Origin: Nocardioides piscis
GTDB lineage: Bacteria; Actinomycetota; Actinomycetes; Propionibacteriales; Nocardioidaceae
Assembly: GCF_011300215.1 (NCBI RefSeq)
Contig: NZ_CP049866.1
Location: forward strand, 2,915,001-2,979,000
DNA: 64,000 nucleotides
Reading direction: 5' to 3'
The position numbers were made by a program, and so were the translations under genes. Below are positions 1-16,011 of the stretch, one piece after another. Every line of letters begins with the position of its first letter. Positions within the stretch are counted from its first letter, which is position 1. The notes under the pieces were generated by a model. It searched no databases, was not told the DNA's origin, and saw only the letters and a program-made list of their open reading frames with translations.

Positions 1-2782
<2,782 letters not shown>

Positions 2783-2985
2783 AACACCGTACAAAACCAA
2801 TTACCATGATCGAACCCGTACGGCACCCGCGCATCAACACCTGCACCATCATTCGCGTCCACATGCAGTTCCCAACCAACACACCCCAATTGGGAGTGGC
2901 TGGTTTGAGTGAACACAACTGAACAATTGAGTTTCAACCATGCTTGGAACACCCCCACAGTGGTGGGTGCGTGTGTTCCGCCAGA

Positions 2986-3104
2986 GTTACGGCGGCCATA
3001 GCGAAAGGGAAACACCCGGTCCCATACCGAACCCGGAAGTTAAGCCTTTCAGCGCCGATGGTACTGCAGCCGAGAGGCTGTGGGAGAGTAGGACGCCGCC
3101 GGAC
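2986..3104 (+). rRNA. 5S ribosomal RNA
   Basis: The typical actinobacterial 5S sequence is present: a GTTACGGCGGCCATAGCG start, the central CCCGGTCCCATACCGAACCC block and the GAGAGTAGGACGCCGCCGGAC end. The terminal helix pairs CGGCGGC with GCCGCCG. It lies about 200 bases downstream of the 23S gene and just upstream of a strong terminator, as expected for the end of an rrn operon. Ends are good to a few bases. Confidence 0.95.
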
Positions 3105-3114
3105 ATAAATTGCG

Positions 3115-3145
3115 AAAGAGGGGCCACATTGTGGCCCCTCTTTTT
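3115..3145 (+). terminator. rrn operon intrinsic terminator
   Basis: A perfect 13-bp stem (3115-3127 with 3131-3143) closes a 3-base ATT loop and runs into a T5 tract at 3141-3145. It sits about 10 bases after the 5S rRNA and before the next gene, so it ends the rRNA operon. Confidence 0.95.
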
Positions 3146-3289
3146 GCATTTCCTTTTCTGCCTTGTCGGCCGGCCGGGACCGCAATCCGTTCACAGGCGA
3201 GCGACCCGATGGCTGATCCACAGGTCCTGGGGATCTCGGTCGGTCTTGTGGGCACTCGGGGGTTGGGTCATGCCCGGAGGTGATGTGCA

Positions 3290-3649
3290 ATGGCTGCACG
3301 AGCAGTGACCCGGGATCGGGTCGTCAACGTCAACCGTCTGCAGCTCGTGGGTCGGCTGGGTGATCCGCCCGTCGAGTCGGAGCTGCCCAGCGGCGACGTC
3401 ATCGCGTCGTTCCGGGTGATCGTGGACCGACCTGCGGGTCATGGGTCCGGCCAGCGCGTCGACACGCTGGACTGCACGGCCTGGACGTCTCGGGTCCGCA
3501 AGACGGTGCGCGGGTGGCAGAGGGGAGACCTGGTCGAGATCGAGGGAGCGGTGCGCAGGCGGTTCTTCGCGACGCCCGCGGGGCGGGCGTCGCGCTTCGA
3601 CATCGAGGTCAGCTCGGCGCGACGGGTTCGTCGAGCAGCGAGCGCATGA
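3290..3649 (+). CDS. short single-stranded DNA-binding protein (SSB family)
   Basis: A 119-residue OB-fold protein. The N-terminal half has the family pattern VNRLQLVGRLGDPPVES, then ASFRV and a DTLDCTAW strand, as in bacterial SSB. It is shorter than housekeeping SSB (about 160-180 residues) and ends in basic RRVRRAASA. The acidic C-terminal tip that recruits partner proteins is absent, so it is more likely an accessory SSB-like paralogue than the replication SSB. ATG is favoured because GGAGG (3276-3280) lies 9 bases upstream. Its last 41 bases overlap the 3' end of the convergent DUF1015 gene. Confidence 0.85.
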   Translation: MAARAVTRDRVVNVNRLQLVGRLGDPPVESELPSGDVIASFRVIVDRPAGHGSGQRVDTLDCTAWTSRVRKTVRGWQRGDLVEIEGAVRRRFFATPAGRASRFDIEVSSARRVRRAASA

Positions 3650-4745
3650 GCACGCCCAGGCTGGGCTTGGGCTGGAAGGAGGTCGCCTTCTCGGGCAGGA
3701 GACGGCCGGCGTGGACGAGATCGCGCACCGCCGCGAAGTCCAGCGCAGGCAGCAGCACCGCCACCGTGTGGGCGTCGGCCCGCTGGAGGGCCTCGTCGGC
3801 GGTGTGGTGGTAGGCGATGGCACTGGGAGGCAGCGGCAGTCTGGGCAGCAGCACGTTGTGCAACCACTCGACCTGGGCCAGTCCGCTTCCTGGCGGCGGT
3901 GTCAGGACCGCCCACGAGGCCCCGTCGGCCAGCACGATGGTCTCTGGTGCAAGCTCCTGGACGGCCACCTGGCGTGGCAGGGTCTGCACCTGCGCCCCGG
4001 CAGCCAGAGCGGCCGCTCTTGCTGCGGCGAAGGTGACGCCACCCATGCTGCGGTGGATGGCGCCCAGGAACAGCGGGGTGTCGAGCTGGTCGACGAGCAT
4101 GGCCAGCCCCCAGTCCCAGGGGGTGCCTGGGTGCTCCTCCTGGAGGCGGAGGTAGGCGGCATAGCGGTGGTGCCCGTCCGCAACCAGGGCGTCGCTGTCC
4201 TGCAGCCCGAGATTGATCGACTCGAGAAGGTCGCGACGCGTGATCGACCAGATCCGTTGCTGCTGTCCTGCCCGATCGAGGTAGGCCACGTCCGGGGGAG
4301 CGGCCACGACCGCCTGCAGCAGGGCCCGGACCTCGGGTGGGCCCTCGTGGACGAGCAGAATGGGGGCGGGGTTCATCGCCATCTCGTACATGCGCTTGCC
4401 GAGCTCGCCCACCTGGACCGGATGAATGCCTTCGTGCGGCCAGATTGCGCGATCCCCGGCGCGGTCCGAGCGGTTGGCGAGCGACAGGGAGCCGACGAGT
4501 CCGCGGACCGTCAGGCCGCCCACCGTGTACTCGTGGACATAGACGGCCTCGGTGCTCATGTGGGTCAGCCGTCCGTCGGCCTCCCAGTCCTGCAGCCGCG
4601 CCGACACTGCGCGATAGGGTCGCGCGAACGCCCGGGCTGACGTCGGATCTCCGACTCGAGCCGGAGCCAGCAGCTTGGCTCGGAACGGTTCCAGTCGTAG
4701 CGGTTTCGCGACGGGTGCAGCTGAGGCCGCGGGCGCGAGGTCCAT
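3609..4745 (-). CDS. DUF1015 family protein
   Basis: A 378-residue cytosolic protein of the DUF1015 family, whose biochemical role is not established. The conserved signature ADGHHRYAAYL is near residue 190, and the RPYRAVSARLQDW and PHEGIHP segments are also typical. The chosen ATG opens MDLAPAAS; upstream sequence in the same frame overlaps the divergent HAD gene and has no family similarity. The gene stands alone between a convergent SSB gene and a divergent HAD phosphatase, which gives no clue to substrate. Confidence 0.82.
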   Translation of the reverse strand: MDLAPAASAAPVAKPLRLEPFRAKLLAPARVGDPTSARAFARPYRAVSARLQDWEADGRLTHMSTEAVYVHEYTVGGLTVRGLVGSLSLANRSDRAGDRAIWPHEGIHPVQVGELGKRMYEMAMNPAPILLVHEGPPEVRALLQAVVAAPPDVAYLDRAGQQQRIWSITRRDLLESINLGLQDSDALVADGHHRYAAYLRLQEEHPGTPWDWGLAMLVDQLDTPLFLGAIHRSMGGVTFAAARAAALAAGAQVQTLPRQVAVQELAPETIVLADGASWAVLTPPPGSGLAQVEWLHNVLLPRLPLPPSAIAYHHTADEALQRADAHTVAVLLPALDFAAVRDLVHAGRLLPEKATSFQPKPSLGVLMRSLLDEPVAPS

Positions 4746-4787
4746 CGGCTCATCGTAGGTGTCGGCCGGTGGCCGTCGAGGAGGAGG

Positions 4788-5813
4788 GTGAAGGTGCTCA
4801 AGTCGTCTGCGGCTCCGCTGCTCGGGAGCTACGACCTGGTGATGTTCGATCTGGACGGTGTCGTCTACGTCGGCGGCGAGTCCGTCGCGGGCGTCTCGGA
4901 CCGGGTGCGACAGGTGCGGGACACCGGCGCGCACGTCGCATTCGTCACCAACAATGCGTCGCGCTCTCCCGAACAGGTCGCGGCCAAGCTCGTGAAGCTC
5001 GGCGTTGCTGCGACATCCGACGACGTGGTGACGTCCGCACAGGCGGCGGCGCGGCTGCTCAGGGACCGTTTCGGCGACGGCGCAGCGGTGTGGCTCCTCG
5101 GTGGGCCCGGTCTCGAGGCCGCGCTGCTTGCCGAGGGCCTGGTGGTGGCGGAGGAACCGCAGGGTGCCGTGGCGGTCGTGAGTGGATATGGCCCTGACGT
5201 GCTGTGGAAGGACGTCATGCGAGCGGCGACGATGGTCCGGGACGGGCTGCCCTACGTCGCCAGCAACACCGACCTCACCATCCCGACGGCCTACGGGCTC
5301 GCGCCCGGCCATGGTGTGCTCGTCCGGACGATCGCCGATTTCGCAGGTGTCGAACCGACCGTTGCCGGAAAGCCCGCTCGCCCGCTGATGGACGAGACCA
5401 TCCGCAGGGTCGGCGGCGAGCGGCCGCTCATGGTGGGCGACCGGCTCGACACCGACATCGAGGGCGCGCGTGCAGCCGGCATCGACTCGATGCTGGTGCT
5501 GACGGGGGTGACAGGTCTGAGCGAGCTGGTATCGGCGCAGGCGCCCCTGCGGCCCGACTTCATCGCGCCTGACCTCGCAGGGCTCTTCGAGGCGCACCCG
5601 GTTCCCGAACGCGACGGCAGCGCCGTGCACCTGGGGGGTTGGACAGCGAGGTTGGAGGGAGGCGGCGTCGACGTGTCGGGGCACGGGAGCCCCGCTGACT
5701 GGTGGCGTGTGGTCGCCACCGCCGGGTGGACGGCGCTCGACGACGGGAAGCCGGTGATCGATGTCACCAAACTGCATCCGCCAGTGGCCCCGGACGGCGG
5801 GCAGCGAAGGTAG
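4788..5813 (+). CDS. HAD-IIA family hydrolase (NagD / phosphoglycolate phosphatase-like)
   Basis: A HAD-superfamily phosphatase, subclass IIA. Motif I FDLDGVVYVGG holds nucleophile Asp21 and general acid Asp23. FVTNNASRSPEQ is the motif II region, GKPARPLMDE carries the motif III lysine and MVGDRLDTDIEGA is motif IV. About 75 residues follow the HAD core (DGSAVHLGGWTARLEG onward) and are not part of the usual domain. Two in-frame GTG starts exist, 4788 and 4794. GAGGAGG at 4780-4786 is better spaced for 4794, which would remove two residues. Substrate unknown. First gene of a forward run leading to tlyA and nadK. Confidence 0.85.
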   Translation: MKVLKSSAAPLLGSYDLVMFDLDGVVYVGGESVAGVSDRVRQVRDTGAHVAFVTNNASRSPEQVAAKLVKLGVAATSDDVVTSAQAAARLLRDRFGDGAAVWLLGGPGLEAALLAEGLVVAEEPQGAVAVVSGYGPDVLWKDVMRAATMVRDGLPYVASNTDLTIPTAYGLAPGHGVLVRTIADFAGVEPTVAGKPARPLMDETIRRVGGERPLMVGDRLDTDIEGARAAGIDSMLVLTGVTGLSELVSAQAPLRPDFIAPDLAGLFEAHPVPERDGSAVHLGGWTARLEGGGVDVSGHGSPADWWRVVATAGWTALDDGKPVIDVTKLHPPVAPDGGQRR

Positions 5814-5823
5814 CCTCGCCTGC
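5811..5823 (+). promoter_or_regulatory. probable -10 element of a leaderless promoter
   Basis: TAGCCT at 5811-5816 lies 7 bases before the ATG at 5824, with no ribosome binding site between. This is the spacing of leaderless actinobacterial transcripts. It partly overlaps the stop of the HAD gene. Confidence 0.4.
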
Positions 5824-6063
5824 ATGAGTGAGCACGACGCGCCCCCCGGTGGGCTGGTCCAGGAGCTGGCTGACCGCCTTTCCAAGCAGCCCGCCCACCA
5901 CCGTCCGCTGCCAGCCTCCGGAGACCGGAGCGGCGGGTCGGCGGTGGACGACGTGCTCGCGTCGATGCAGGGCCTGGCCGACCGACCGGTGCACGAGCAC
6001 GTCGCGGTCTTCGAGCAGGCCCACGAGCGCCTGCGCCGGGCGCTCGACCCTCGCCACGGCTGA
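5824..6063 (+). CDS. small conserved hypothetical protein upstream of tlyA
   Basis: A 79-residue soluble protein (MSEHDAPPGG to ALDPRHG). I do not recognise a domain. The N-terminal half is polar and proline-rich. The second half (VDDVLASMQGLADRPVHEHV) looks helical. Its stop is 7 bases before the tlyA start and it follows the HAD gene closely, so co-transcription is likely. Similar small proteins before tlyA occur in other actinobacteria as I recall, but I cannot verify that here. Confidence 0.7.
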   Translation: MSEHDAPPGGLVQELADRLSKQPAHHRPLPASGDRSGGSAVDDVLASMQGLADRPVHEHVAVFEQAHERLRRALDPRHG

Positions 6064-6070
6064 GGCCTTC

Positions 6071-6910
6071 GTGCCGCCTCGTCGACTGCGGCTGGATGCC
6101 GAGCTGGTGCGCCGCGGGCTCGCGCGGTCTCGCGACCACGCCAGCGAGCTGATCGGCCAGGGCCGGGTCAAGGTGTCCGGCGCGGTTGCGACCAAGGCAG
6201 CGACCGCCGTCACCACCGACGTGGCGATCGTGGTGCAACAGGACCCCGACCGCGAGGACTACGTGTCCCGCGGCGGCCACAAGCTGGCCGGCGCCCTGGC
6301 TGCGTTCGGCGAGCACGGCCTGACGGTCGCCGGCCTTCGGTGCCTGGACGCGGGTGCTTCGACCGGAGGCTTCACCGACGTCCTGCTCCGCTCGGGGGCC
6401 CGCGAGGTCGTCGCCGTGGACGTGGGCTACGGACAGCTGGCCTGGTCGCTGCGCAGTGACGAGCGCGTCGTCGTCCACGACCGCACCAACATCCGCGACC
6501 TGACCCTCGAGGTGATCGGCGAGCCTGTCGACGTCGTGGTGGGCGACCTTTCCTTCATCTCACTGCGACTGGTCCTCGACGCCCTCCTCGCGGTGGTGTC
6601 GCCGGACGGCGCGTTGGCGCTGATGGTCAAGCCGCAGTTCGAGGTGGGCAAGGAACGGGTCGGCAAGGGCGGCGTGGTCCGAGACCTCGCCCTGCGCGCC
6701 GAGGCTGTCACCGACGTCGCCGAAGCTGCGGCTGGACGCGGTTGGGGGGCCGTCGCGGTCACCACCAGCCCACTGCCCGGCCCGTCCGGCAACGTCGAGT
6801 TCTTCCTCCTGCTCCGCCGCGGACCGGCGAGCATCGACGCCGCCGACGTCCGCGCGGAGGTCGAGCGCAGCGCCATGCTGGGGGTGGTGGGTGAGAGGGT
6901 GGACCCGTGA
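6071..6910 (+). CDS. tlyA: TlyA family rRNA (cytidine-2'-O)-methyltransferase
   Basis: A 279-residue TlyA protein. In mycobacteria TlyA methylates the 2'-O of cytidines in 16S and 23S rRNA, and its loss causes capreomycin resistance. The N-terminal S4 RNA-binding domain is RLDAELVRRGLARSRDHA to GQGRVKVSG (about residues 5-40). The FtsJ-like methyltransferase follows, with SAM motif CLDAGASTGGFTDVLL and catalytic-region blocks VVGDLSFISL and MVKPQFEVGKE. Start GTG 6071 (VPPRRLRLD) puts the S4 domain at the N terminus. It overlaps nadK by four bases (GTGA). Confidence 0.93.
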   Translation: MPPRRLRLDAELVRRGLARSRDHASELIGQGRVKVSGAVATKAATAVTTDVAIVVQQDPDREDYVSRGGHKLAGALAAFGEHGLTVAGLRCLDAGASTGGFTDVLLRSGAREVVAVDVGYGQLAWSLRSDERVVVHDRTNIRDLTLEVIGEPVDVVVGDLSFISLRLVLDALLAVVSPDGALALMVKPQFEVGKERVGKGGVVRDLALRAEAVTDVAEAAAGRGWGAVAVTTSPLPGPSGNVEFFLLLRRGPASIDAADVRAEVERSAMLGVVGERVDP

Positions 6911-7890
6911 CCGACTCCGCGCAGGGCCGTGAACGTGTCGACAAGCCCCGGCGGGTGCTGCTCCTGGCCCACACCGGTCGTGCCACCGCGCGCGCGGTCG
7001 CTCGTGACTGTGCCCGGGCGTTGCAGGAGCGCGGCATCGGCGTACGCCTGCTTGCGGCTGAGGCCGACGACCTGCAGCTCGAGGCGTCCGAGGACGCGGT
7101 GAGCGGTGGCTGGGTCGAGACCGTGGACGGCGAGTCCGAGCCGGGTGACGGCTGCGAGCTCGCGCTGGTCATCGGTGGGGACGGGTCGATCCTGCGTGCA
7201 GCCGAGCTGACCCACGCGAGCGGCACCCCCCTGCTGGGCGTCAACCTCGGGCACGTCGGGTTCCTGGCGGAGGCGGAGCAGGAAGACCTCGCCAGCACGA
7301 TCGAGGCGATCGTGGAGCGCCGCTACGTCACCGAGGACCGTCTCACGATCGACGTGACCGTGCTGCGCGACAAGGAGGTCGTCTGGACCACCTTCGCGCT
7401 CAACGAGGCGAGCGTGGAGAAGGCTGCCCGCGAGCGGATGCTCGAGGTGGTGGTGGAGATCGATGATCGCCCGCTGTCGAGGTGGGGGTGCGACGGAGTC
7501 GTGTGCGCCACGCCGACGGGCTCGACCGCCTACAACTTCAGCGCCGGGGGACCGGTGGTGTGGCCGGGGGTCGAGGCCCTGCTGATGGTGCCGATCAGTG
7601 CCCACGCGTTGTTCGCGCGACCGATGGTCGTGGCGCCGACCAGCGTCCTGGCTGTCGAGGTGCTGGCCAACACCGAGGGGAGCGGCGTCCTGTGGTGCGA
7701 CGGCCGGCGCAGCGTGGACCTGCCGCCCGGCGCCCGGATCGAGGTTCGCCGGGGTGCGCGCCCAGTGCCGCTCGTGCGGCTCCACCAGGCGCCCTTCACC
7801 GATCGCCTGGTCGCCAAGTTCGATCTCCCCGTCGAGGGGTGGCGAGGCGCCTCGGAGCGCCGCCGGCGCGAGGAGGGTCAGGATGCTTGA
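6907..7890 (+). CDS. nadK: NAD kinase
   Basis: Phosphorylates NAD to NADP in the cytosol. Motifs: GGDGSILRAAEL (phosphate binding), NEASVEKAARERM and GSTAYNFSAGGPV, all diagnostic for the NAD kinase family. At 327 residues the length is normal for actinobacteria. The GTG start overlaps the tlyA stop (GTGA) and recN starts before the nadK stop, so tlyA-nadK-recN are translationally coupled. This arrangement is widely conserved in actinobacteria. Confidence 0.95.
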   Translation: MTDSAQGRERVDKPRRVLLLAHTGRATARAVARDCARALQERGIGVRLLAAEADDLQLEASEDAVSGGWVETVDGESEPGDGCELALVIGGDGSILRAAELTHASGTPLLGVNLGHVGFLAEAEQEDLASTIEAIVERRYVTEDRLTIDVTVLRDKEVVWTTFALNEASVEKAARERMLEVVVEIDDRPLSRWGCDGVVCATPTGSTAYNFSAGGPVVWPGVEALLMVPISAHALFARPMVVAPTSVLAVEVLANTEGSGVLWCDGRRSVDLPPGARIEVRRGARPVPLVRLHQAPFTDRLVAKFDLPVEGWRGASERRRREEGQDA

Positions 7891-9634
7891 GGAGATCCGG
7901 ATCCGGTCCCTGGGCGTCATCGACTCCTCCACCCTGCAGCTCGGCCCCGGCCTGACCGCGATCACCGGCGAGACCGGGGCGGGCAAGACGATGGTCGTCA
8001 CGGCGCTGGGCCTGCTGCTCGGCGGCCGGGCCGACTCCGGCGCCGTACGCACAGGAGCGGCCCACGCGCGGGTCGAGGGCGTCATCGCAGCTGCCGGGCT
8101 CCCCGACGTCGTGCGAGCCGTCGAGGACGTCGGCGGGGAGGTCGAGGACGGCCGGGTCGTCCTGGCCCGCAACATCGCCGCTGAGGGCCGCTCACGAGCC
8201 TGGGTGGGCGGCGCCAGCGTGCCGGTCTCCGCGCTCGCCGGCATCGCCGAGCCCCTGGTCGCCGTGCACGGCCAGTCCGACCAGCACCGGCTGCTCCGCC
8301 CGGCTGCCCAGCTCGACGCCCTCGACCGGTTCGCGGGCTCCGGCGTCGCCCGGCTCAGCGGCGACTACACGCGGCTGCACTCGCGCCTCGTCGAGGTCGA
8401 ACGCGAGCTGACCGAGGTGGTCCGCAGTGCGCAGGAACGCGCACGAGAGGCCGACCAGCTCCGGTTCGGGCTCACCGAGATCGAGGCCGTGTCGCCGGAG
8501 CCCGGCGAGGACGCCGCCCTGGCTGCCGAGGAGTCCCGTCTCGGGTTTGCCGACACCCTCCGGACCGCGGCCGAGCAGGCGCGCGAAGCGCTCAGCAGCG
8601 ACCAAGGGTCAGCCGATGCGCTGTCGGCGACGTCGACCGCCCGTGGCCTCCTGGAAGGCGTGCGCGAGCACGACCGCCAGGCGGGGGAGCTGGCCGACCG
8701 GCTCGCAGAGCTCACCTATCTCCTCTCCGACCTCGCTGCCGACGTGGCTTCCTACTCCACCAGCCTGGAGACCGACCCGGCCAGGCTGGCGGCGGTCAGT
8801 GATCGCCGGGCCGCCCTGACGGGCCTGACGCGCAAGTACGGCTCGACGATCGAGGAGGTCCTGGCCTGGGCCGAGACCGGCTCGCGTCGCCTGCTCGACC
8901 TCGACACCACCGACGAGCAGATCGACCGGCTGCGCGCGGAGCAGGAGAGCCTGCGCTCGGAGCTCGGTGTCGCAGCCGCCAAGCTCAGCGCCGCTCGCAC
9001 CAAGGCGGCCCGGCGGCTCGGCTCGGTCGTCTCCGGAGAGCTCGCACTGCTGGCGATGCCCCACGCCCGGGTCAGCGTCGCCGTACGCCGCCAGGAGATC
9101 GACCGCCCTGACACCCTCACCCCGGGAGCGCTCGAGGTCGAGGGCAGCTGGTGTCGCGCCACTGCCGACGGGGTGGACGACGTCGAGCTCCTGCTCGCAG
9201 CCAACACCGGTGCCGACGCGCGCCCCCTGCACAAGGGTGCTTCCGGAGGCGAGCTCTCGCGGGTGATGCTCGCGGTCGAGGTCGCGCTGGCCGAGACGAG
9301 CCCGGTGCCGATCTTCGTCTTCGACGAGGTCGACGCAGGCGTGGGCGGCAAGGCGGCGATCGAGGTGGGGCGACGACTCGCGCGGCTGGCTCGCGATGCG
9401 CAGGTGCTCGTCGTCACGCACCTGCCCCAGGTGGCCGCCTTCGCCGATCGTCACGTCGTGGTGCACAAGGCCAGCGACGGCACCGTGACCACGTCGGGGC
9501 TCACCGTCCTCGACGACTCCGAGCGCGAGCGTGAGCTCTCCCGCATGCTGGCCGGCCTCGAGGAGTCCGACACCGCTCTCGCGCACGCTCGTGAGCTGCT
9601 CGAGACCGCAGCCCCGGCGCGCGCCCACGGCTGA
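7883..9634 (+). CDS. recN: DNA repair protein RecN
   Basis: A 583-residue SMC-like ATPase acting in double-strand-break repair. Walker A GETGAGKT is near residue 30, a long coiled-coil middle follows (about residues 150-360), then the KGASGGELSRVMLA signature, Walker B FVFDEVDAGVGG and the switch region THLPQVAAFADRH. ATG 7883 is preceded by AGGAGG (7871-7876) and overlaps nadK by 8 bases. No LexA-type box is visible in front of this gene. It is inside the tlyA-nadK unit, so any SOS control would have to come from further upstream. Confidence 0.95.
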   Translation: MLEEIRIRSLGVIDSSTLQLGPGLTAITGETGAGKTMVVTALGLLLGGRADSGAVRTGAAHARVEGVIAAAGLPDVVRAVEDVGGEVEDGRVVLARNIAAEGRSRAWVGGASVPVSALAGIAEPLVAVHGQSDQHRLLRPAAQLDALDRFAGSGVARLSGDYTRLHSRLVEVERELTEVVRSAQERAREADQLRFGLTEIEAVSPEPGEDAALAAEESRLGFADTLRTAAEQAREALSSDQGSADALSATSTARGLLEGVREHDRQAGELADRLAELTYLLSDLAADVASYSTSLETDPARLAAVSDRRAALTGLTRKYGSTIEEVLAWAETGSRRLLDLDTTDEQIDRLRAEQESLRSELGVAAAKLSAARTKAARRLGSVVSGELALLAMPHARVSVAVRRQEIDRPDTLTPGALEVEGSWCRATADGVDDVELLLAANTGADARPLHKGASGGELSRVMLAVEVALAETSPVPIFVFDEVDAGVGGKAAIEVGRRLARLARDAQVLVVTHLPQVAAFADRHVVVHKASDGTVTTSGLTVLDDSERERELSRMLAGLEESDTALAHARELLETAAPARAHG

Positions 9635-9711
9635 GGACCGCCTGCGCGGCGACGCGCCCGCACCCGCAGGTGCCGAGATCAGCAGACGACGGCTGACACC
9701 ATGGCTCGGAC

Positions 9712-10920
9712 ATGAACTTCCCTGGCTCCCAGCTCACGCGACAGCGTCGCGCTCCGGCGGCACCCGGCATCTCCGGGGTGGCCCGCGTGGACCGGCGCAC
9801 GTCGCACCTGCTCGCCCGTCTCCGTCCCGGCGACTTTGCGGTCGTCGACCACCCCGACATGGACCGGGCCACGGCCCAGAGCCTGGTCGACCGCGGGGTC
9901 GGTGCGGTGCTGAACTGCGCCCCGATGATCTCCGGGCGCTTCCCCAACCTCGGCCCGCAAGTCTTGGTCGATGCCGGCGTTCGCGTCTATGACGGCCTCG
10001 GCCCCGACGTCTTCAGCCGGGTCAAGGACGGTTCGCGGGTGCGGATCCACGAGGGCGAGGTCTTCGTCGGCGAGCAGGGCGTCGCCACGGGACGGCCGGT
10101 CGATCTCGAGATCGTGCGCCGCGAGCTCGAGTCGGCGCGCACGGGTCTGCACTCCCAGCTGGAGAGCTTCACCCACAACAGCACCGAGTTCCTCCGCCGG
10201 GAGCAGGACCTCCTGCTGCACGGCAGGGGAGTGCCCCCCACCGCGACCGCCATGGCGGGCCGGCCGGTCGTCGTGGTGGTCCGGGGCCACGACTGGGCCG
10301 AGGAGCTCGAAGCCATCAAGCCGTTCATCCGCGAGCAGCACCCCATCCTGATCGGGGTCGAGGACGGGGCCACGGCACTGAAGGAGGCCGGCTTCCAGCC
10401 GCACGTCGTGGTGGCGAGCGCAGCCGATGACGACCTGCCTCCCCTCGACGTGCTCAAGAAGGCCACCGACGTCATCGCGCTCGTGGAGCGGGGCGCGCCG
10501 GCGGCTGTCACAGAGCGCTTCACGCGCGCCGGGGTGCGGCCGCTCCGCTTCGAGACGGGTGCCACCGCCGAGGACGCCGCCCTGCTCCTCGCCGACGCCG
10601 GTCCTGCCAGCCTGATCGTGGGCGTCGGCATGCACGCCACGTTGGACGAGTTCCTCGACCGGCGCCGCTCGGGGCTCGCCAGCACCTATCTCACCCGGCT
10701 CAAGGTCGGGCCGAGGCTCGTCGATGCCGCGGCGGTGCCGCAGCTCTACGACGGCCAGGTGCGGCCACGTCACCTGCTGGCCGTCACCCTCGCCGGCCTT
10801 GTCGCGCTCGGCGCCGCGATCGGCGTCACTCCCGTCGGTCAGGAGTGGCTCGGTGCGGCCACCCCCGCGGTGAGCAACGCGCTGTCCACCCTCCTCGATC
10901 ATGTGCAAGGACTGTTCTGA
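9712..10920 (+). CDS. steA: SteA-like cytokinetic protein
   Basis: A 402-residue protein matching the actinobacterial family whose Corynebacterium glutamicum member SteA, with SteB, is needed for normal cell separation after septation. Most of the chain is soluble (RPGDFAVVDHPDMDRATAQ, then VVVVVRGHDWAEELEAIKPF). One membrane segment near residues 350-375 (HLLAVTLAGLVALGAAIGV) precedes a short tail. It abuts the next gene directly and lies between recN and pyrG, the same order as in C. glutamicum. Assignment rests on family resemblance and synteny. Confidence 0.82.
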   Translation: MNFPGSQLTRQRRAPAAPGISGVARVDRRTSHLLARLRPGDFAVVDHPDMDRATAQSLVDRGVGAVLNCAPMISGRFPNLGPQVLVDAGVRVYDGLGPDVFSRVKDGSRVRIHEGEVFVGEQGVATGRPVDLEIVRRELESARTGLHSQLESFTHNSTEFLRREQDLLLHGRGVPPTATAMAGRPVVVVVRGHDWAEELEAIKPFIREQHPILIGVEDGATALKEAGFQPHVVVASAADDDLPPLDVLKKATDVIALVERGAPAAVTERFTRAGVRPLRFETGATAEDAALLLADAGPASLIVGVGMHATLDEFLDRRRSGLASTYLTRLKVGPRLVDAAAVPQLYDGQVRPRHLLAVTLAGLVALGAAIGVTPVGQEWLGAATPAVSNALSTLLDHVQGLF

Positions 10921-11799
10921 GTGATCACGTTCCGCCACTACCTCACCACCATCGTCGCGGTGTTCCTGGCGCTGGCCGTCGGCATCGTCCTGGGCGGCGG
11001 TCCGCTGTCGGACGTGGGCGACGACAGCCAGTCGCCCGCGGCGAGCGTCGAGGCCTCGAGCACCCCGCCAGGCACGTATGCCGATGGGTTCGCCGGCGCG
11101 GTCGGCCCGACCCTGACGGCGGGCAGGCTCGACGGGCGGGCCGTCGCCGTCGTGACGATGCCGGGTGTCAACGAGGAGACGCTGACGGCGCTGGCCGAGC
11201 AGGTCAAGGGCGCCGGTGGGACCATCACGAAGCGCTACGCCCTGACCGACCAGATGGTCGCTCCCGACCAGAAGGCTCTCGTCGACACCCTCGGCGCGCA
11301 GCTGATGACCCAGCAGGGCGATGCGGTCGCTGCCGACGCCACGACCTATGACCGCATCGGTCAGCTCCTGGGCCTTGCCGTGGCGTCCACCGAACCTGCA
11401 GGTGAGGAGCCCAGCGCCAAGCACGCCGGCATCCTCGACAGCCTGGGCGGTGCCGGTCTCGTGGCCACCGAGGGTGACCCCGCGCGGCGTGCGCCGCTGG
11501 TGCTGCTGGTGCTCGGTGACGAGCCCGACGCGGAGGGCGGAGATGCCATCAGCGCCGGACTGACCGCCGGTCTGGCCCGATCCGCTGCCGGCGTGGTCGT
11601 GGCCGGCACGGTCGCCGACGGTGGAGACGGACAGCTGGGCCGGTTGCGCGGTGAGCCGGTCTCGGCCGAGGTGACGACCGTCGACGGCATCGACGTCGCT
11701 GCAGGTCGAGTCACCGCAGTGCTCGCCCTGGCCCGGTCGCTCGATGAGCGGGGTGGCGCCTTCGGTGCGTCGGGTGCCGACGGCCCGGTCCCGCTGGGG

Positions 11800-11802
<3 letters not shown>
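10921..11802 (+). CDS. steB: SteB / copper-transporter (MctB) family protein
   Basis: A 293-residue protein with an N-terminal membrane anchor (RHYLTTIVAVFLALAVGIVLG, about residues 5-25) and a long extracytoplasmic domain. The family is named after the mycobacterial copper protein MctB, but the corynebacterial member beside steA is SteB, a partner of SteA in daughter-cell separation. The GTG start follows the steA stop with no spacer, so the pair is coupled. No cysteine or methionine cluster suggesting copper binding is visible, which favours the SteB role. Confidence 0.82.
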
Positions 11803-13511
<1,709 letters not shown>

Positions 13512-13524
13512 GCGACGCCCGAGA

Positions 13525-15969
<2,445 letters not shown>

Positions 15970-15998
15970 GGTTCAAACTCTAACTACCGTCGGCGACC

Positions 15999-16011
15999 TA
16001 GGCTCACGGCC
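15999..16011 (+). promoter_or_regulatory. probable -10 element of the leaderless NUDIX gene promoter
   Basis: TAGGCT at 15999-16004 is 7 bases before the ATG at 16012, with no ribosome binding site, in the 42-base divergent gap to pepN. Confidence 0.45.
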
